Assembly: GCA_017506735.1 (NCBI GenBank) | Contig: JAFVMW010000055.1 | Location: 21,321 to 85,320 of the forward strand | Reading direction: 5' to 3' | DNA from: Oscillospiraceae bacterium | GTDB taxonomy: Bacteria; Bacillota; Clostridia; Oscillospirales; Oscillospiraceae | DNA: 64,000 bases | Part shown: in pieces, positions 6,416 through 14,470 of the stretch | Numbering within the stretch: the stretch's first letter is position 1 | How the letters are laid out: every line of letters starts with the position of its first letter | Notes under the pieces: model-generated | Told to the model about the DNA's origin: nothing | The model's input: the letters and a program-made list of their open reading frames with translations, nothing else | Database searches by the model: none | Program-made: the position numbers and the translations under genes

Positions 6416-8161
6416 TCAACTCACCTCAAATTCCAATGCTTTATATGCTTCATACAAATCCGGAAAGTGCTCCCGGATGAAATCAAGCTTTTCATGATCT
6501 GCAAACGTTTCAAGAGAAAAGAGATTTGCAAAAACCTCCCTTTCTTTGGCTCCTTGACGATTCCAGTATTTCGCCGAATGGCCCATTGGGAGATCACATT
6601 CCCCTTCCGTTATTGCACTCAGAATATCTGATACAAAGCCCTGTTCGTCCTTTTCGTAGCAATACCGTTCAAAGATATCCGGTTGAGCCTGGACAATAGT
6701 CTTTGCGTTCCTTATCACACTCTGGAAGGTCACATTACTTTCTGCATTTACAAACAAGCGGTCAATGCGATGAGCTAACTCATGCGTATTGACCGTACGG
6801 AAGTCCATACGCCAGAAGTCCGGCTTTGATATGTCATAAAATACCGTATCGTATTTCGCAGAATAGCCAAACGCTGCATTGGGCAACGCCCTTTCCTGAT
6901 ATCCAACACTCGAAAACGACTGTTCTAAATATATTCTATTCTTCTCAGGCACAGAAGTCAAGAAATTTGAATAATCAGACTTTGCTTCATCGATATCAAA
7001 TTCACCGTCGATTTTTTGATACCTGCTGTTGGGAGAAAATGAGAGGTCCAGTCTGTCTATTGTCCCCCAATCTTTCGGAATACCATCATCCCGTTCCCGC
7101 CAGTAATCCCTCCGAAGCACGTCCCCATGCTCTGCCACGAACTCCCGAAGAACCTTCTGTCTTGCCCGGACACGGCGGTTTGCTTCCTTCACGGCTTCCG
7201 GATCTGTCAGGCCAGCAGCTTCTCGCTTTGCCTTCCGGACGTTGAGCTCCATACGCCGCTGCTGCTTTTCCAGCTGGCTGACCTTCTCGATCTGGGCCGG
7301 GTCCATGGGTTCTGGCATCCGGGACACACCTTCAATCCATGTGGTGATGGTGTGCCGGCAGTTGGGATGGAACAGCCCAGCTTTGATTGCCACGGACAGA
7401 AACAGGTATTGCCGGCCCTGCAAACTGACGCCGAAACTGCCACCCCGGGGACCGTTGTACTCCTGGAACACATCGTCAATGTAGACCTTACCCTGCCATG
7501 GCAGACAGGTATCTGAGCAGGCACCGTACTGGCTGACCAGTACCGTGTTCACACCGATCTTCGCCCGTTGTCTTGCTTCACCCATAAGCATGGCCCGGGT
7601 GGAGCAGGTGCGCAGTGCCATTTCCGCATAGCTGGCAATGTTCACACGCCGCCCGTTGGCATACTGAATGCAGTTTATGCCCTGGGCAAGAAAGTCCCGT
7701 GTGGCTTCGTCCGTGGCTTTCTGGAGGGTCATTCCACCGGCTGTCATGGCGGTAGCTGTCCGCAACACTGTCTTGCGGTAGACATCGTCCATGTACCGCA
7801 AAGCAGCGCGCTCCGCTCTGGCTTCGTTCCCCTGCATCTGCTCGATGAGCGACCGGAGCCGTTCATCCGAGGTGTGGAAGAATCCCTGAGAACCACCTTC
7901 TGCATATTGCTCCCGAAGCAGTGCTTCCGTTTCCGCATCGATAACAGATTGATATTCCCCGAGGATGGCACGGTTTTCCCGACGGAAGCGCCGGATGTCC
8001 CGGAGTTTGGCGGCTTGCCATGCCTCCCAACGCTCCGGAACACCACCAACGCCTCCCTCGTCCTCCTCCTGCCGTTTGTGCCGGCTCAGATTCCGCCGCA
8101 GCGATTCGATCAGGTGCAGCTCCAGCTGGGCAAACAGGTCAGCAATCTCCCGGGCGGTCAT
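6416..8161 (-). CDS. MuF/minor capsid protein with C-terminal metallopeptidase toxin-like domain
   Basis: A 581-residue protein. Residues 1-280 are a phage minor capsid 2 / MuF head morphogenesis domain: the signature runs from GACSDTCLPWQGKVY (213-227) to LFHPNCRH (263-270). A charged linker with coiled coil covers about 285-355. Residues from about 360 are unrelated to head proteins and carry HELAH (460-464, a zincin metal-binding motif), then GHSAKYW (527-533) and EREVFANLFSLE (540-551), which may supply the third ligand. The DNA for this C-terminal part is clearly AT-richer than the rest. Overlap with the portal gene is 4 bases. The MuF part is injected with, or packed in, the head in known phages; the CTD is a candidate toxin delivered by virions or cells. 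Confidence 0.85.
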   Translation of the reverse strand: MTAREIADLFAQLELHLIESLRRNLSRHKRQEEDEGGVGGVPERWEAWQAAKLRDIRRFRRENRAILGEYQSVIDAETEALLREQYAEGGSQGFFHTSDERLRSLIEQMQGNEARAERAALRYMDDVYRKTVLRTATAMTAGGMTLQKATDEATRDFLAQGINCIQYANGRRVNIASYAEMALRTCSTRAMLMGEARQRAKIGVNTVLVSQYGACSDTCLPWQGKVYIDDVFQEYNGPRGGSFGVSLQGRQYLFLSVAIKAGLFHPNCRHTITTWIEGVSRMPEPMDPAQIEKVSQLEKQQRRMELNVRKAKREAAGLTDPEAVKEANRRVRARQKVLREFVAEHGDVLRRDYWRERDDGIPKDWGTIDRLDLSFSPNSRYQKIDGEFDIDEAKSDYSNFLTSVPEKNRIYLEQSFSSVGYQERALPNAAFGYSAKYDTVFYDISKPDFWRMDFRTVNTHELAHRIDRLFVNAESNVTFQSVIRNAKTIVQAQPDIFERYCYEKDEQGFVSDILSAITEGECDLPMGHSAKYWNRQGAKEREVFANLFSLETFADHEKLDFIREHFPDLYEAYKALEFEVS

Positions 8162-9618
8162 ACGCCGTTACCCACATCCGGTTCCGGGAACTCTTCGATG
8201 CCGCGCTCAAAGCGGATCCGGGCCACCTCCTGCGCTTTCCAGTCATCATCCTTGGAGGATCCCCACAGTTCGTCCACCTGTGCCTCCACGCTCATGACGC
8301 CGCTACCTGCCGCGTTGCCGACGGTCTGAACACGGGCATCGAAGCTGGGCGCGCCATATTCGCCAAAGCTGACCGTGGCGTTGTATACGCCGGGATTCTT
8401 GTTATGGAGCAGATCCTGGGCCGCCAGCGCTATCTGAGCCAGCTGGGGCAGCACCTTTTCCATCGCATCGGTGATGGCGTTCCGGGTGATGCCGGTCACA
8501 TCCTTCTTTTCCCGCTGGGCATCTGCGCTGGACATCTTGCCCAGATCAATGCCCAGTGTGGCAGGGCTGATAATGCCCTGCAGGCACATATCCAGAGAAG
8601 CCGTATAGCTGGCCAGGAACGCCTCATGGCGGATCTCCGGCTGAATGGTGTCGATCTTGTCCTGGGCGTTCTCCTTGTTGGAGGTACCGGTCTTGATAAA
8701 CTGGCTGCCGAAGCTGTTGGGCATCATCAGAGAGCCATCCTTCGGATTCGTAGGGATCAGGGCTTCCGGGATGTACTTCTGCACCCGTCCGGCCCGGACA
8801 GCGTCCCACCACTGGCTGATGATTTCATCGTGGCCGTCAAAGGCATCGTTTTTCCGGTCGAAGATGGACTGTCCCCTGCCCCTCCACCGGGCCGAAGGCC
8901 AGAACCGCACCGGCACCGCCAGCATGAAATCTCCGTCATAGGTCACGGGCTTCAGGTCTGCGGTGCTTTCCTCAGCATCCACCGGAAGCTCCTTATCCCC
9001 ATCCAGCAGGACATAGGACACACCGCCGGGCTTGTAAACCTCCTTCAGCAGTCTGCCCTTATCGCCCACAGGAGACAGGAAATGCACCTCCTGCACCCGA
9101 CCATGCTTATAGACATATTCCACACTGTCCGCGCCCCAGAATTCCAGAATGGGATCGTCGGACACCTCCGGATCCAGACTGATCTTGAAGGCGCCATCAC
9201 CGGTGACCAGCACATCCGCGATGGACTGCGCCACCAGACTGGGGAAATCATTCTCCTGCACCAGCTGATTCCAGCGGTCAGCAGCTGCGCTGTCATTGCC
9301 AAAGTCCAGATCGTCCATGTCCGCCTTGACCACAGCCACCAGCGTATCCACGATCACACCCGGCAGACCGCTGTGGGCCTTGCGGATGGTCTCATTCTGC
9401 GGTGCCGCTGCCCAGAACCGGGCCATGCACACGGTATCCTCACTGAGCAGCTTGAACAGCTGTTCTAGCTCCGAAGCGTCGCCCCGATACCAGATCCGGT
9501 TCCGAAGCACATTGGTTTCAAAACTCACCGGCTCCCGGATGGTCAGGCCCCGGCCCATGGCAGGCTGGATCTCCAGCCAACTGCGAATCATATATTTCAC
9601 CCTCTCCATGAATCTCAT
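8158..9618 (-). CDS. Phage portal protein
   Basis: A 486-residue protein beginning MRFMERVKYM. Size, helical content, and position between the large terminase and the MuF protein identify the portal, the 12-mer ring at one vertex through which DNA is packaged. It looks like the SPP1 gp6 type: an N-terminal stem and wing with NVLRNRIWYRGDASELEQLF, a central clip region, and a helical crown with many charged residues. Start and stop overlap the neighbours by 4 bases each (ATGA), which suggests coupled synthesis of TerL, portal and MuF. Confidence 0.9.
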   Translation of the reverse strand: MRFMERVKYMIRSWLEIQPAMGRGLTIREPVSFETNVLRNRIWYRGDASELEQLFKLLSEDTVCMARFWAAAPQNETIRKAHSGLPGVIVDTLVAVVKADMDDLDFGNDSAAADRWNQLVQENDFPSLVAQSIADVLVTGDGAFKISLDPEVSDDPILEFWGADSVEYVYKHGRVQEVHFLSPVGDKGRLLKEVYKPGGVSYVLLDGDKELPVDAEESTADLKPVTYDGDFMLAVPVRFWPSARWRGRGQSIFDRKNDAFDGHDEIISQWWDAVRAGRVQKYIPEALIPTNPKDGSLMMPNSFGSQFIKTGTSNKENAQDKIDTIQPEIRHEAFLASYTASLDMCLQGIISPATLGIDLGKMSSADAQREKKDVTGITRNAITDAMEKVLPQLAQIALAAQDLLHNKNPGVYNATVSFGEYGAPSFDARVQTVGNAAGSGVMSVEAQVDELWGSSKDDDWKAQEVARIRFERGIEEFPEPDVGNGV

Positions 9619-10967
9619 GATGCGGTTCCTCCGATCTTATCCTTGTACGGCAGCCATGCATACTGCTGAGAGTTGATGCAGTGGTCGTTTCCGTCCTCGG
9701 GTTCGTGCTTGTCCTCCTGCCAGCTGTACAGGTTCAGCTCATCGATCAGGGGCCGGCAGTGGTCCAGAATAAAGTAATACCCTCGGGCCATCCAGCCTGC
9801 CTGCAGGTTTATGCGGTCGATGATCTTAGTCTTTTTCCACGCCGGCAGGAAGTTGTAAATACTTCCGTGGGTGCGCTTATACTTCTGGCATTCCAGAATG
9901 GTCGCCTGATCCGCACTGTCGATGAACACATCCCTTGCAAAGCCCCACCGTGCACGGTTGATCTCAAGGAACTGTTCAAAGAGCGGCGGCAGGTCGCTGG
10001 GGGTCAGCGGCTTCACCCGGTCCCGGTTGTTATGGGTCTGGACATCCAGCAGGATCAGCTTCCGGCAGGCGGTGATTCCGGCGAAGGTAAAGGCAAAGGT
10101 ATCGTCGGAGGTCTGGCTGTACGCCGTATCCAGTCCGGCTGTGAACAGCAGAAAGCGCATAGGCTCCTTCTCCCGGTCCAGCTGCTTCCGCAGCTCCCGT
10201 TCCGGCATCATCTGCCAGTCCTCCAGATTGAACACCAGACCTGTGGCACGCCCTCTGAGGCCCTGTATCTTGTTTTTGTACAGCTTGGTCCCCTTGGGTA
10301 CGTTGGCGATGATCTGCGCTTTCTTCTCCGGTGTCAGCCCCAGATTGTGGTCAAAAGAAAAGAACCAGTGAGTCCACCCCGCTTTGTGCGGCTGGTTCAG
10401 CTGGTCCATAATTTCTTTCGGGGTGTCCTTCGCCCACTCAGGGAGCGGACGGCTGCAGTTGATGTATTCCCGATAGATGGGTAGTCCCGGATCATCCGGG
10501 TTCAGTGTGGCCATCAGGTAGTCGCAGCGCATGGTGACTTCTCGGACATACTCCATGTCTGCGATATTGATCTCATCGATGTACAGGCAGCCATACTGAC
10601 CGCCCAGAGCTTTCTTCCACCGGGTCTTATTGTCATAGCCCAGGACGAAGATGATCCTCGCGCCGCCGGAGCTGTGGAATTCCAGATGGGGCAGGGAGTA
10701 TTCCCCGTGACCGCCGGGCCAGTATTCCACCAGATCGCCGAAGTCATCCTTGATGCCCAGCTCCTTGCTGATGATGTTCTTCTCGATGGTGCCCAGATCC
10801 AGACCGCTGAGGATGTGGATCCTCTTCGGGCTCTGGGCCACCTTCAGCATGAACTTGAAGATTCCCACCGTGGTCTTGCCTGCGGCGGTGGTGCCTTCCA
10901 GAAACTCCACCGGGGCCTGATGTCGGAGGAATGCTTTGTACTTTTCAGACAGCAGCAGATCAGCCAC
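9615..10967 (-). CDS. Terminase large subunit
   Basis: A 450-residue packaging ATPase-nuclease. Walker A is GTTAAGKT near residues 25-32, Walker B is YIDE near 130, and the C-terminal nuclease shows the acidic residues in GLDTAYS (about 280) and FIDSAD (about 350). It drives DNA into the head through the portal and cuts the concatemer. A GTG at 10976 is in frame, but it sits directly against the GAGAGG site. The GTG at 10967 is 8 bases from that site and is preferred. Overlaps the small subunit by a few bases and the portal by 4. Confidence 0.9.
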   Translation of the reverse strand: MADLLLSEKYKAFLRHQAPVEFLEGTTAAGKTTVGIFKFMLKVAQSPKRIHILSGLDLGTIEKNIISKELGIKDDFGDLVEYWPGGHGEYSLPHLEFHSSGGARIIFVLGYDNKTRWKKALGGQYGCLYIDEINIADMEYVREVTMRCDYLMATLNPDDPGLPIYREYINCSRPLPEWAKDTPKEIMDQLNQPHKAGWTHWFFSFDHNLGLTPEKKAQIIANVPKGTKLYKNKIQGLRGRATGLVFNLEDWQMMPERELRKQLDREKEPMRFLLFTAGLDTAYSQTSDDTFAFTFAGITACRKLILLDVQTHNNRDRVKPLTPSDLPPLFEQFLEINRARWGFARDVFIDSADQATILECQKYKRTHGSIYNFLPAWKKTKIIDRINLQAGWMARGYYFILDHCRPLIDELNLYSWQEDKHEPEDGNDHCINSQQYAWLPYKDKIGGTAS

Positions 10968-11421
10968 CGCTGTCACCTCTCAGCTGGGCCAGCACGTTGT
11001 CGAGCTGACCGGTGTTGATCTGACCGGTGACCTGCAGCTTATCGTTGTACATACCCAGATGCTTGCCCAGAAGCTCCAGCGCACGGAGGGCACCCTTGCT
11101 GTCGAACTGGTAGGTGCCGGTTTCCACCCATTCTCCGAGCTCCTTGTCATACTGCATCACAGGAGAAGGCTCCCGGCAGCAGTTGTAAGTGTCCACCAGT
11201 TCTTTGATGACATAGTCTTGACTGATTGCCAGCCGCTCCACCTGCTCATGCTGGAGCTCACGCACACGCGTGAGAATGTTAGGATTTGTTAATAGCGCAG
11301 ATGCCTGCTGTCTGGCTGTTTTCTCTTTGTAGCCGGCACGGATCGCCGCTTGGGTGCCGTTGTAGTCGATCACATATTCCTGACAGAATCGTTCATGCCG
11401 TTTCTGTTCCAATGCTGCCAT
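10960..11421 (-). CDS. Terminase small subunit
   Basis: A 153-residue protein beginning MAALEQKRHERFCQEYV. The motif YNGTQAAIRAGYKEKTARQQASALLTNP (here split: YNGTQAAIRAGYK, then SALLTNPNI) is the DNA-binding helix-turn-helix of the Terminase_2 family. The C-terminal part has an oligomerising helix and a tail that ends GDSGG. It recognises the packaging site and loads the large subunit. AAGGAG precedes the ATG. It is the first gene of the packaging operon, just downstream of a terminator, so a late promoter probably lies at about 11475-11530, although none was clearly found. Confidence 0.9.
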   Translation of the reverse strand: MAALEQKRHERFCQEYVIDYNGTQAAIRAGYKEKTARQQASALLTNPNILTRVRELQHEQVERLAISQDYVIKELVDTYNCCREPSPVMQYDKELGEWVETGTYQFDSKGALRALELLGKHLGMYNDKLQVTGQINTGQLDNVLAQLRGDSGG

Positions 11422-11441
11422 CCGATTCAGCTCCTTTCATG

Positions 11442-11474
11442 CAAAAGAGCCCCGGAGGTTCCCCTCCGAAGCTC
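11442..11474 (-). terminator. Terminator between late regulator and packaging genes
   Basis: Interrupted stem GAGC..CGGAGG with CCTCCG..GCTC and a GGAA loop, followed by TTTTG on the minus strand. It closes the transcript that ends with the RinA-like gene and insulates it from the terminase operon. Confidence 0.75.
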
Positions 11475-11532
11475 TCCGTATTTTTTCACCGTACCAGTAT
11501 ATCACAGGTTTTCGGCTCTGAGGTATCATCTT

Positions 11533-11940
11533 TCATTCGGTATACCCGACACACTGCCCTACAAGTCTGATGAAAGATGCGTGCCAGCGCCTCCCGGTTG
11601 CCTCAGCTATCCCGATATCGACTATCGCATCGTTGATCCGCAGTTTCCTGCCCTGCCAATACATCCGACGGATCAGCTCCAGCCGAAGATCTCCATTGGG
11701 CAGCAGCCGCGTGATTTCAACGGCACGGGACACAGCTTCGTACTCCTGTTGCTTCATCGGCGGCATCTGCCGCAAGGCGATGTTTTCTGTGGTGCGGGAG
11801 GCGCTTCCGCCTTTAGGCATTCCGGTCATGTCAGCCACGAGCGACTGAGAATGCAGCGCCTCATATTCGGATTTTCTGGCAGGATAATTCCTGACCATTC
11901 TGATGGCACTGCTCCACCAGTCATTCTTCGTGTTACTCAC
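11533..11940 (-). CDS. RinA-like phage late transcription regulator
   Basis: A 135-residue, basic, helical protein. The pattern WWSSAIRMVRNYPARKSEYEA near the start, LRLELIRRMYWQGRK around 85-105, and a final helix-turn-helix with AEATGRRWHASFIRLVG fits the RinA/ArpU type of regulator. These are encoded just before the terminase and switch on the late operon. The position is exactly that. The start overlaps the stop of the small gene upstream by 4 bases. Alternative: an unrelated sigma-like protein. Confidence 0.65.
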   Translation of the reverse strand: MSNTKNDWWSSAIRMVRNYPARKSEYEALHSQSLVADMTGMPKGGSASRTTENIALRQMPPMKQQEYEAVSRAVEITRLLPNGDLRLELIRRMYWQGRKLRINDAIVDIGIAEATGRRWHASFIRLVGQCVGYTE

Positions 11941-12131
11941 TTTGATACCCTCCCGGTTTTGACGTCCCGGAGTTCCAGCCGGTTCAGCAGCTCGAATCCG
12001 GCCAGACGGACGATGTAACGTACTGTGCGCATCAGATCGGAGATGCGCTGTTCTTCCTCGGACAGCTTCTTTTCCACTGCGTAAGCTGTAGGGTCATTGC
12101 AGCCGGATTTGTTCTGCCAGGGCTTAGACAT
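11937..12131 (-). CDS. Small conserved phage protein
   Basis: A 64-residue protein beginning MSKPWQNKSGCND. The ATG at 12131 is chosen because GGAGG lies 6 bases upstream; the in-frame GTG at 12137 would overlap that site. A helix with EEEQRISDLMRTVRYIVRLAGFELLNR dominates (split here: EEEQRISDLM, RTVRYIVRLAGF). Similar small proteins sit next to late regulators in clostridial prophages; the role is unknown. Overlaps both neighbours by 4-8 bases. Confidence 0.7.
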   Translation of the reverse strand: MSKPWQNKSGCNDPTAYAVEKKLSEEEQRISDLMRTVRYIVRLAGFELLNRLELRDVKTGRVSK

Positions 12132-12375
12132 CGTCACCCTCCACTTCCGGCACCAGATACCCGTCCGGTGTCAGCGTCAGGGGCCAGTCCCCGATGTTCT
12201 CGATGACGGTTGTCACAGATCCGTCCGGCAGCAGGTAGTATGTAACTCTTGCGATCGGCTCCCCGGGTGCGTCCAGGTCGGCAGGATTGGCCCGGATGCC
12301 GAACCACATTACCAGGGCAAGCACCAGCAACACGGCAAGCCACAGCCACATAAAACGTTTTGCTTCAGTTTTCAT
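12124..12375 (-). CDS. Small membrane-anchored phage protein
   Basis: An 83-residue protein beginning MKTEAKRFMW. Residues 8-26 are a hydrophobic helix (tryptophan-, leucine- and valine-rich) that would anchor it in the membrane. The rest, with VTYYLLPDGSVTTVIENIG, looks like a small exposed beta domain. GGAGA precedes the ATG. Its end overlaps the next gene. No family is recognised. Together with the lipoprotein just upstream it forms an envelope-directed pair within the early/middle operon. Confidence 0.65.
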   Translation of the reverse strand: MKTEAKRFMWLWLAVLLVLALVMWFGIRANPADLDAPGEPIARVTYYLLPDGSVTTVIENIGDWPLTLTPDGYLVPEVEGDDV

Positions 12376-12388
12376 GTAATCGTCTCCT

Positions 12389-12778
12389 TCAGTCTTTGCT
12401 CACAATCGTCACCGGCACGATCATCTCCGGAAGAAAATTAACCTCATAGTGGTATTTGTCAACATAGGCGCCACTGACATCCTCCACCACATAGATGGTC
12501 CATTCGTTCAGATATACGAAATGCTTCTTGTAAACACCTCGCTCCACTTCCACGATGATCTCCAGCTCACTCGCTGAATTTGTGGCGATGGAGAAATTGC
12601 CGATCAGTTCAAAGATGGGCTTGTCCGTCCGGGCGTTGATCACCGCAAGCCTGCGGGTCACGTTGAAGTTGTCTGCCTCCTGGGAGACGTTGTATGACAC
12701 CTTGTCCGCTTCAGTGCAGCCTGCAAAAAGGCTCAGGCACAGCACCAGTGCAAAGATAAATACGATCAGTTTTTTCAT
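12389..12778 (-). CDS. Phage-encoded lipoprotein, beta-rich
   Basis: A 129-residue protein. Residues 1-20 are a signal peptide and LFAGC (17-21) is a lipobox, so Cys21 would be lipid-modified and the rest displayed outside the membrane. The mature part is beta-rich. The ATG at 12778 starts MKKLIVFIFA; a longer frame upstream would bury the signal peptide and is rejected. Start overlaps the upstream gene by 4 bases. Phage lipoproteins of this kind can alter the surface or exclude other phages; that is a guess here. Confidence 0.75.
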   Translation of the reverse strand: MKKLIVFIFALVLCLSLFAGCTEADKVSYNVSQEADNFNVTRRLAVINARTDKPIFELIGNFSIATNSASELEIIVEVERGVYKKHFVYLNEWTIYVVEDVSGAYVDKYHYEVNFLPEMIVPVTIVSKD

Positions 12779-12927
12779 TTGTGTTTCCTCCAAAAATGAT
12801 ATGGGATAATCCAGATGGGCAGGGTAACGTACACAAACAACTGCAGAAGGTGCCACCGAAGCCAGTAGGCCACCTCGCATATGTCTTCCATGTTCTCCCG
12901 GAACCTCCGGTAGGCTCGTTCAAACAT
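12775..12927 (-). CDS. Very small membrane protein
   Basis: A 50-residue protein beginning MFERAYRRFR and ending HFWRKHK. Residues 25-42 form one hydrophobic helix. The ATG at 12927 is 8 bases from a GGAGG site. A longer frame running up to 13089 lies over the zinc-finger gene and lacks such a site. It overlaps the zinc-finger gene by 8 bases and the lipoprotein gene by 4 (ATGA), the usual packing in this operon. No family known to me. Confidence 0.6.
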   Translation of the reverse strand: MFERAYRRFRENMEDICEVAYWLRWHLLQLFVYVTLPIWIIPYHFWRKHK

Positions 12928-13240
12928 CTGCATTGCCTCCGTCCATTCGTGCGCCGCAGTTGGGGCAATAATTGAATTTGTTTGTGCCGTATAGTGCATC
13001 ACAATTCGAGCACATATAATCTCCGCAATATTCTCTTGCGTCAATCCACCGCCCATGCACCACGGGAGCGGCATCCACGGTGGGAGCATTCAGCACTTCT
13101 GCAATGCAGTTGCCCAATTCGTCCACCCTAGCCTTGTCCTTTGGCGGTATAACCGGAGATTTATTCCATGCCGATACAAAAAGGTCACGATGGGAACGGA
13201 ACTTCATCAAAAGCGCATCTGCATCAATCAGCCTTGCCAT
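12920..13240 (-). CDS. Zinc-ribbon phage protein
   Basis: A 106-residue protein beginning MARLIDADALL. The ending has CSNC and CPNCG pairs about 17 residues apart, a zinc ribbon. The middle VDAAPVVHGRW is a familiar signature of a large group of small phage and clostridial proteins of unknown role that begin MxRLIDAD. Two bases separate it from the preceding gene, and its end overlaps the next gene. DNA or RNA binding is possible through the ribbon. Confidence 0.75.
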   Translation of the reverse strand: MARLIDADALLMKFRSHRDLFVSAWNKSPVIPPKDKARVDELGNCIAEVLNAPTVDAAPVVHGRWIDAREYCGDYMCSNCDALYGTNKFNYCPNCGARMDGGNADV

Positions 13241-13242
13241 CG

Positions 13243-13692
13243 TCAGCCACCTCCCTGAACCTTGCTGACTGAAACCACATTGCTCTTGTAATTGGCCCGT
13301 GTGTATTCGTGCCGCATCAATCCGCTCATGGTGTATGCTTCCGTGTCAGCTTCCGCCTGCCTTTTCAGCCTGATATATGCTTCGTCTCCGATTTCCTCCC
13401 GGACAAGGTGGCAAAACGCATCGTGGATAAACCGTCTGGTCTGCTGATCAGCGACCTTCCGGAACGCCTTTGCTTCTGCAAGTTCCTTCTGTGCTTTAGC
13501 GAGTTCCGCCTTTGTGCGTCTCCACCATGCTGTTCGTGCATACTGCTCTTCCTTAGGCAGAGTTCGATGCTCCTGCAATTTTAGGTTGAGTGTAGTCACC
13601 TGATGGGAAAGATACGAAATACGGGCATCAATCTCACCGTTGTCATAGGCGAACTCATGTTTACACTTCGGACAAATCATCTGGTATTTCAT
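13243..13692 (-). CDS. Phage protein with N-terminal zinc knuckle and coiled coil
   Basis: A 149-residue protein. It begins MKYQMICPKCKHEF (a CPKC half-ribbon) and continues as a long charged helix with heptad-like spacing over residues 20-85, for instance TKAELAKAQKELAEAKAF. The C-terminal part is mixed. No function is recognised. It is set in the run of small genes between the DNA methylases and the late regulator, 20 bases after the preceding stop. Confidence 0.65.
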   Translation of the reverse strand: MKYQMICPKCKHEFAYDNGEIDARISYLSHQVTTLNLKLQEHRTLPKEEQYARTAWWRRTKAELAKAQKELAEAKAFRKVADQQTRRFIHDAFCHLVREEIGDEAYIRLKRQAEADTEAYTMSGLMRHEYTRANYKSNVVSVSKVQGGG

Positions 13693-13712
13693 TTGCCTTC
13701 ACCTCCATCTCC

Positions 13713-14042
13713 CTACCAATCTGCATTGATGACGATTTCATCGCCTTCGTTCAGTGCCTGTGCAATCATCGGCAGCAAGCCGCCCTGAACGTACAGATCA
13801 TGGTGCTGAGAAAACCGGTACAGTTCATCGGCCTGCTCCGCCGTCAGCACCATATCCTTACCGTACCAGTCGTTTTCCTCGGTGCGCAGCTCATGGGGCA
13901 CATAATAGCCGAACCGTTCCAGAATGGGATACCACGCACGTCCGCCTCCTTTGAGTTCAGCGATCGTTTCAAACCCAACGACTTCACTGCAATAGGGACA
14001 CAGCTTTTTCTTCCTGCGGGTAATACTGATATCAAGTCCCAT
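13713..14042 (-). CDS. Conserved phage protein with CPYC motif
   Basis: A 109-residue protein beginning MGLDISITRRKK, with a GGGGAGG site 8 bases upstream of the ATG at 14042; the longer frame to 14129 lacks a site and overlaps another gene. CPYC (18-21) is followed by a conserved-looking core with GGRAWYPILE, ENDWYGKDMVL and EGDEIVINADW at the end. Relatives occur in many clostridial phages and have no known role. One base separates it from the gene before it. Confidence 0.7.
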   Translation of the reverse strand: MGLDISITRRKKKLCPYCSEVVGFETIAELKGGGRAWYPILERFGYYVPHELRTEENDWYGKDMVLTAEQADELYRFSQHHDLYVQGGLLPMIAQALNEGDEIVINADW

Positions 14043-14043
14043 G

Positions 14044-14205
14044 TCAGTTCCTCCCCGCAACGGGCAGCTTGATTTCCCTCCACAGATGCTTGCCGCAGAT
14101 CCTGCACCGGCAGTACACACGGCCCTCACGTTCTACTGCATATTTCCGGTTCAGCCGGTGCCGGGTGATGTGCCAGCAGAGCCTCTGGAAAATGGTTTCT
14201 TTCAT
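14044..14205 (-). CDS. Small cysteine-rich basic phage protein
   Basis: A 53-residue basic protein beginning MKETIFQRLCWH. CRCRICGKHLW near residues 36-46 suggests a small zinc knuckle. The ATG at 14205 follows AAAGGAGG by 8 bases, and the start overlaps the upstream stop (ATGA). A longer frame to 14268 is unlikely. Unknown role, possibly nucleic-acid binding. Confidence 0.6.
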   Translation of the reverse strand: MKETIFQRLCWHITRHRLNRKYAVEREGRVYCRCRICGKHLWREIKLPVAGRN

Positions 14206-14375
14206 GCTCGGTTTCCTCCTTTCGCTTCTATCAGTCTCCTGATCCGATCCATCGCCCGGTCCCACCACCGTGCCCGGTCAATGCAGACCTGATCGCAGGT
14301 ATCTGCCTTCGGGCATCGGTCACACGGGCAAGTGGTGGGCATTCGGGTATTCTTGTAAATCTGTGACAGCGTCAC
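14202..14375 (-). CDS. Small cysteine-rich phage protein
   Basis: A 57-residue protein starting at a GTG (GTGACGCTG), overlapping the preceding 32-residue gene by 4 bases (GTGA) and the following gene by 4 (ATGA). Residues 16-31 hold five cysteines in the order CPCDRCPKADTCDQVC, a likely metal site. A basic helix follows, RARWWDRAMDRIRRLIEA. I found it by reading the minus strand between 14200 and 14380. It is supported by the overlaps and the cysteine pattern, not by any known family. Confidence 0.55.
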   Translation of the reverse strand: MTLSQIYKNTRMPTTCPCDRCPKADTCDQVCIDRARWWDRAMDRIRRLIEAKGGNRA

Positions 14376-14470
14376 TTCTTTTTCCTCTGCTTGCGCTGAT
14401 ATCGCAGATTGTGCTTATCCTGCTTATTCGTGGGGCGCTTGGGATACCCCAGCAGTTTCGGTTTGCTCAT
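14372..14470 (-). CDS. Tiny basic phage protein
   Basis: A 32-residue, very basic protein beginning MSKPKLLGYPKRP and ending RKQRKKK. GGAGGGTGA lies 6-7 bases upstream of the ATG. The ATG overlaps the stop of the adenine methylase gene by 4 bases, and the stop overlaps the start of the next small gene. Small basic proteins of this shape occur in Firmicutes phages; the role is unknown. Confidence 0.55.
   Translation of the reverse strand: MSKPKLLGYPKRPTNKQDKHNLRYQRKQRKKK

Noticed and set aside
12775-13089. A 104-residue reading of the small membrane gene
   Set aside because: The longer start lies inside the zinc-ribbon gene and has no ribosome site; the ATG at 12927 with GGAGG is preferred.
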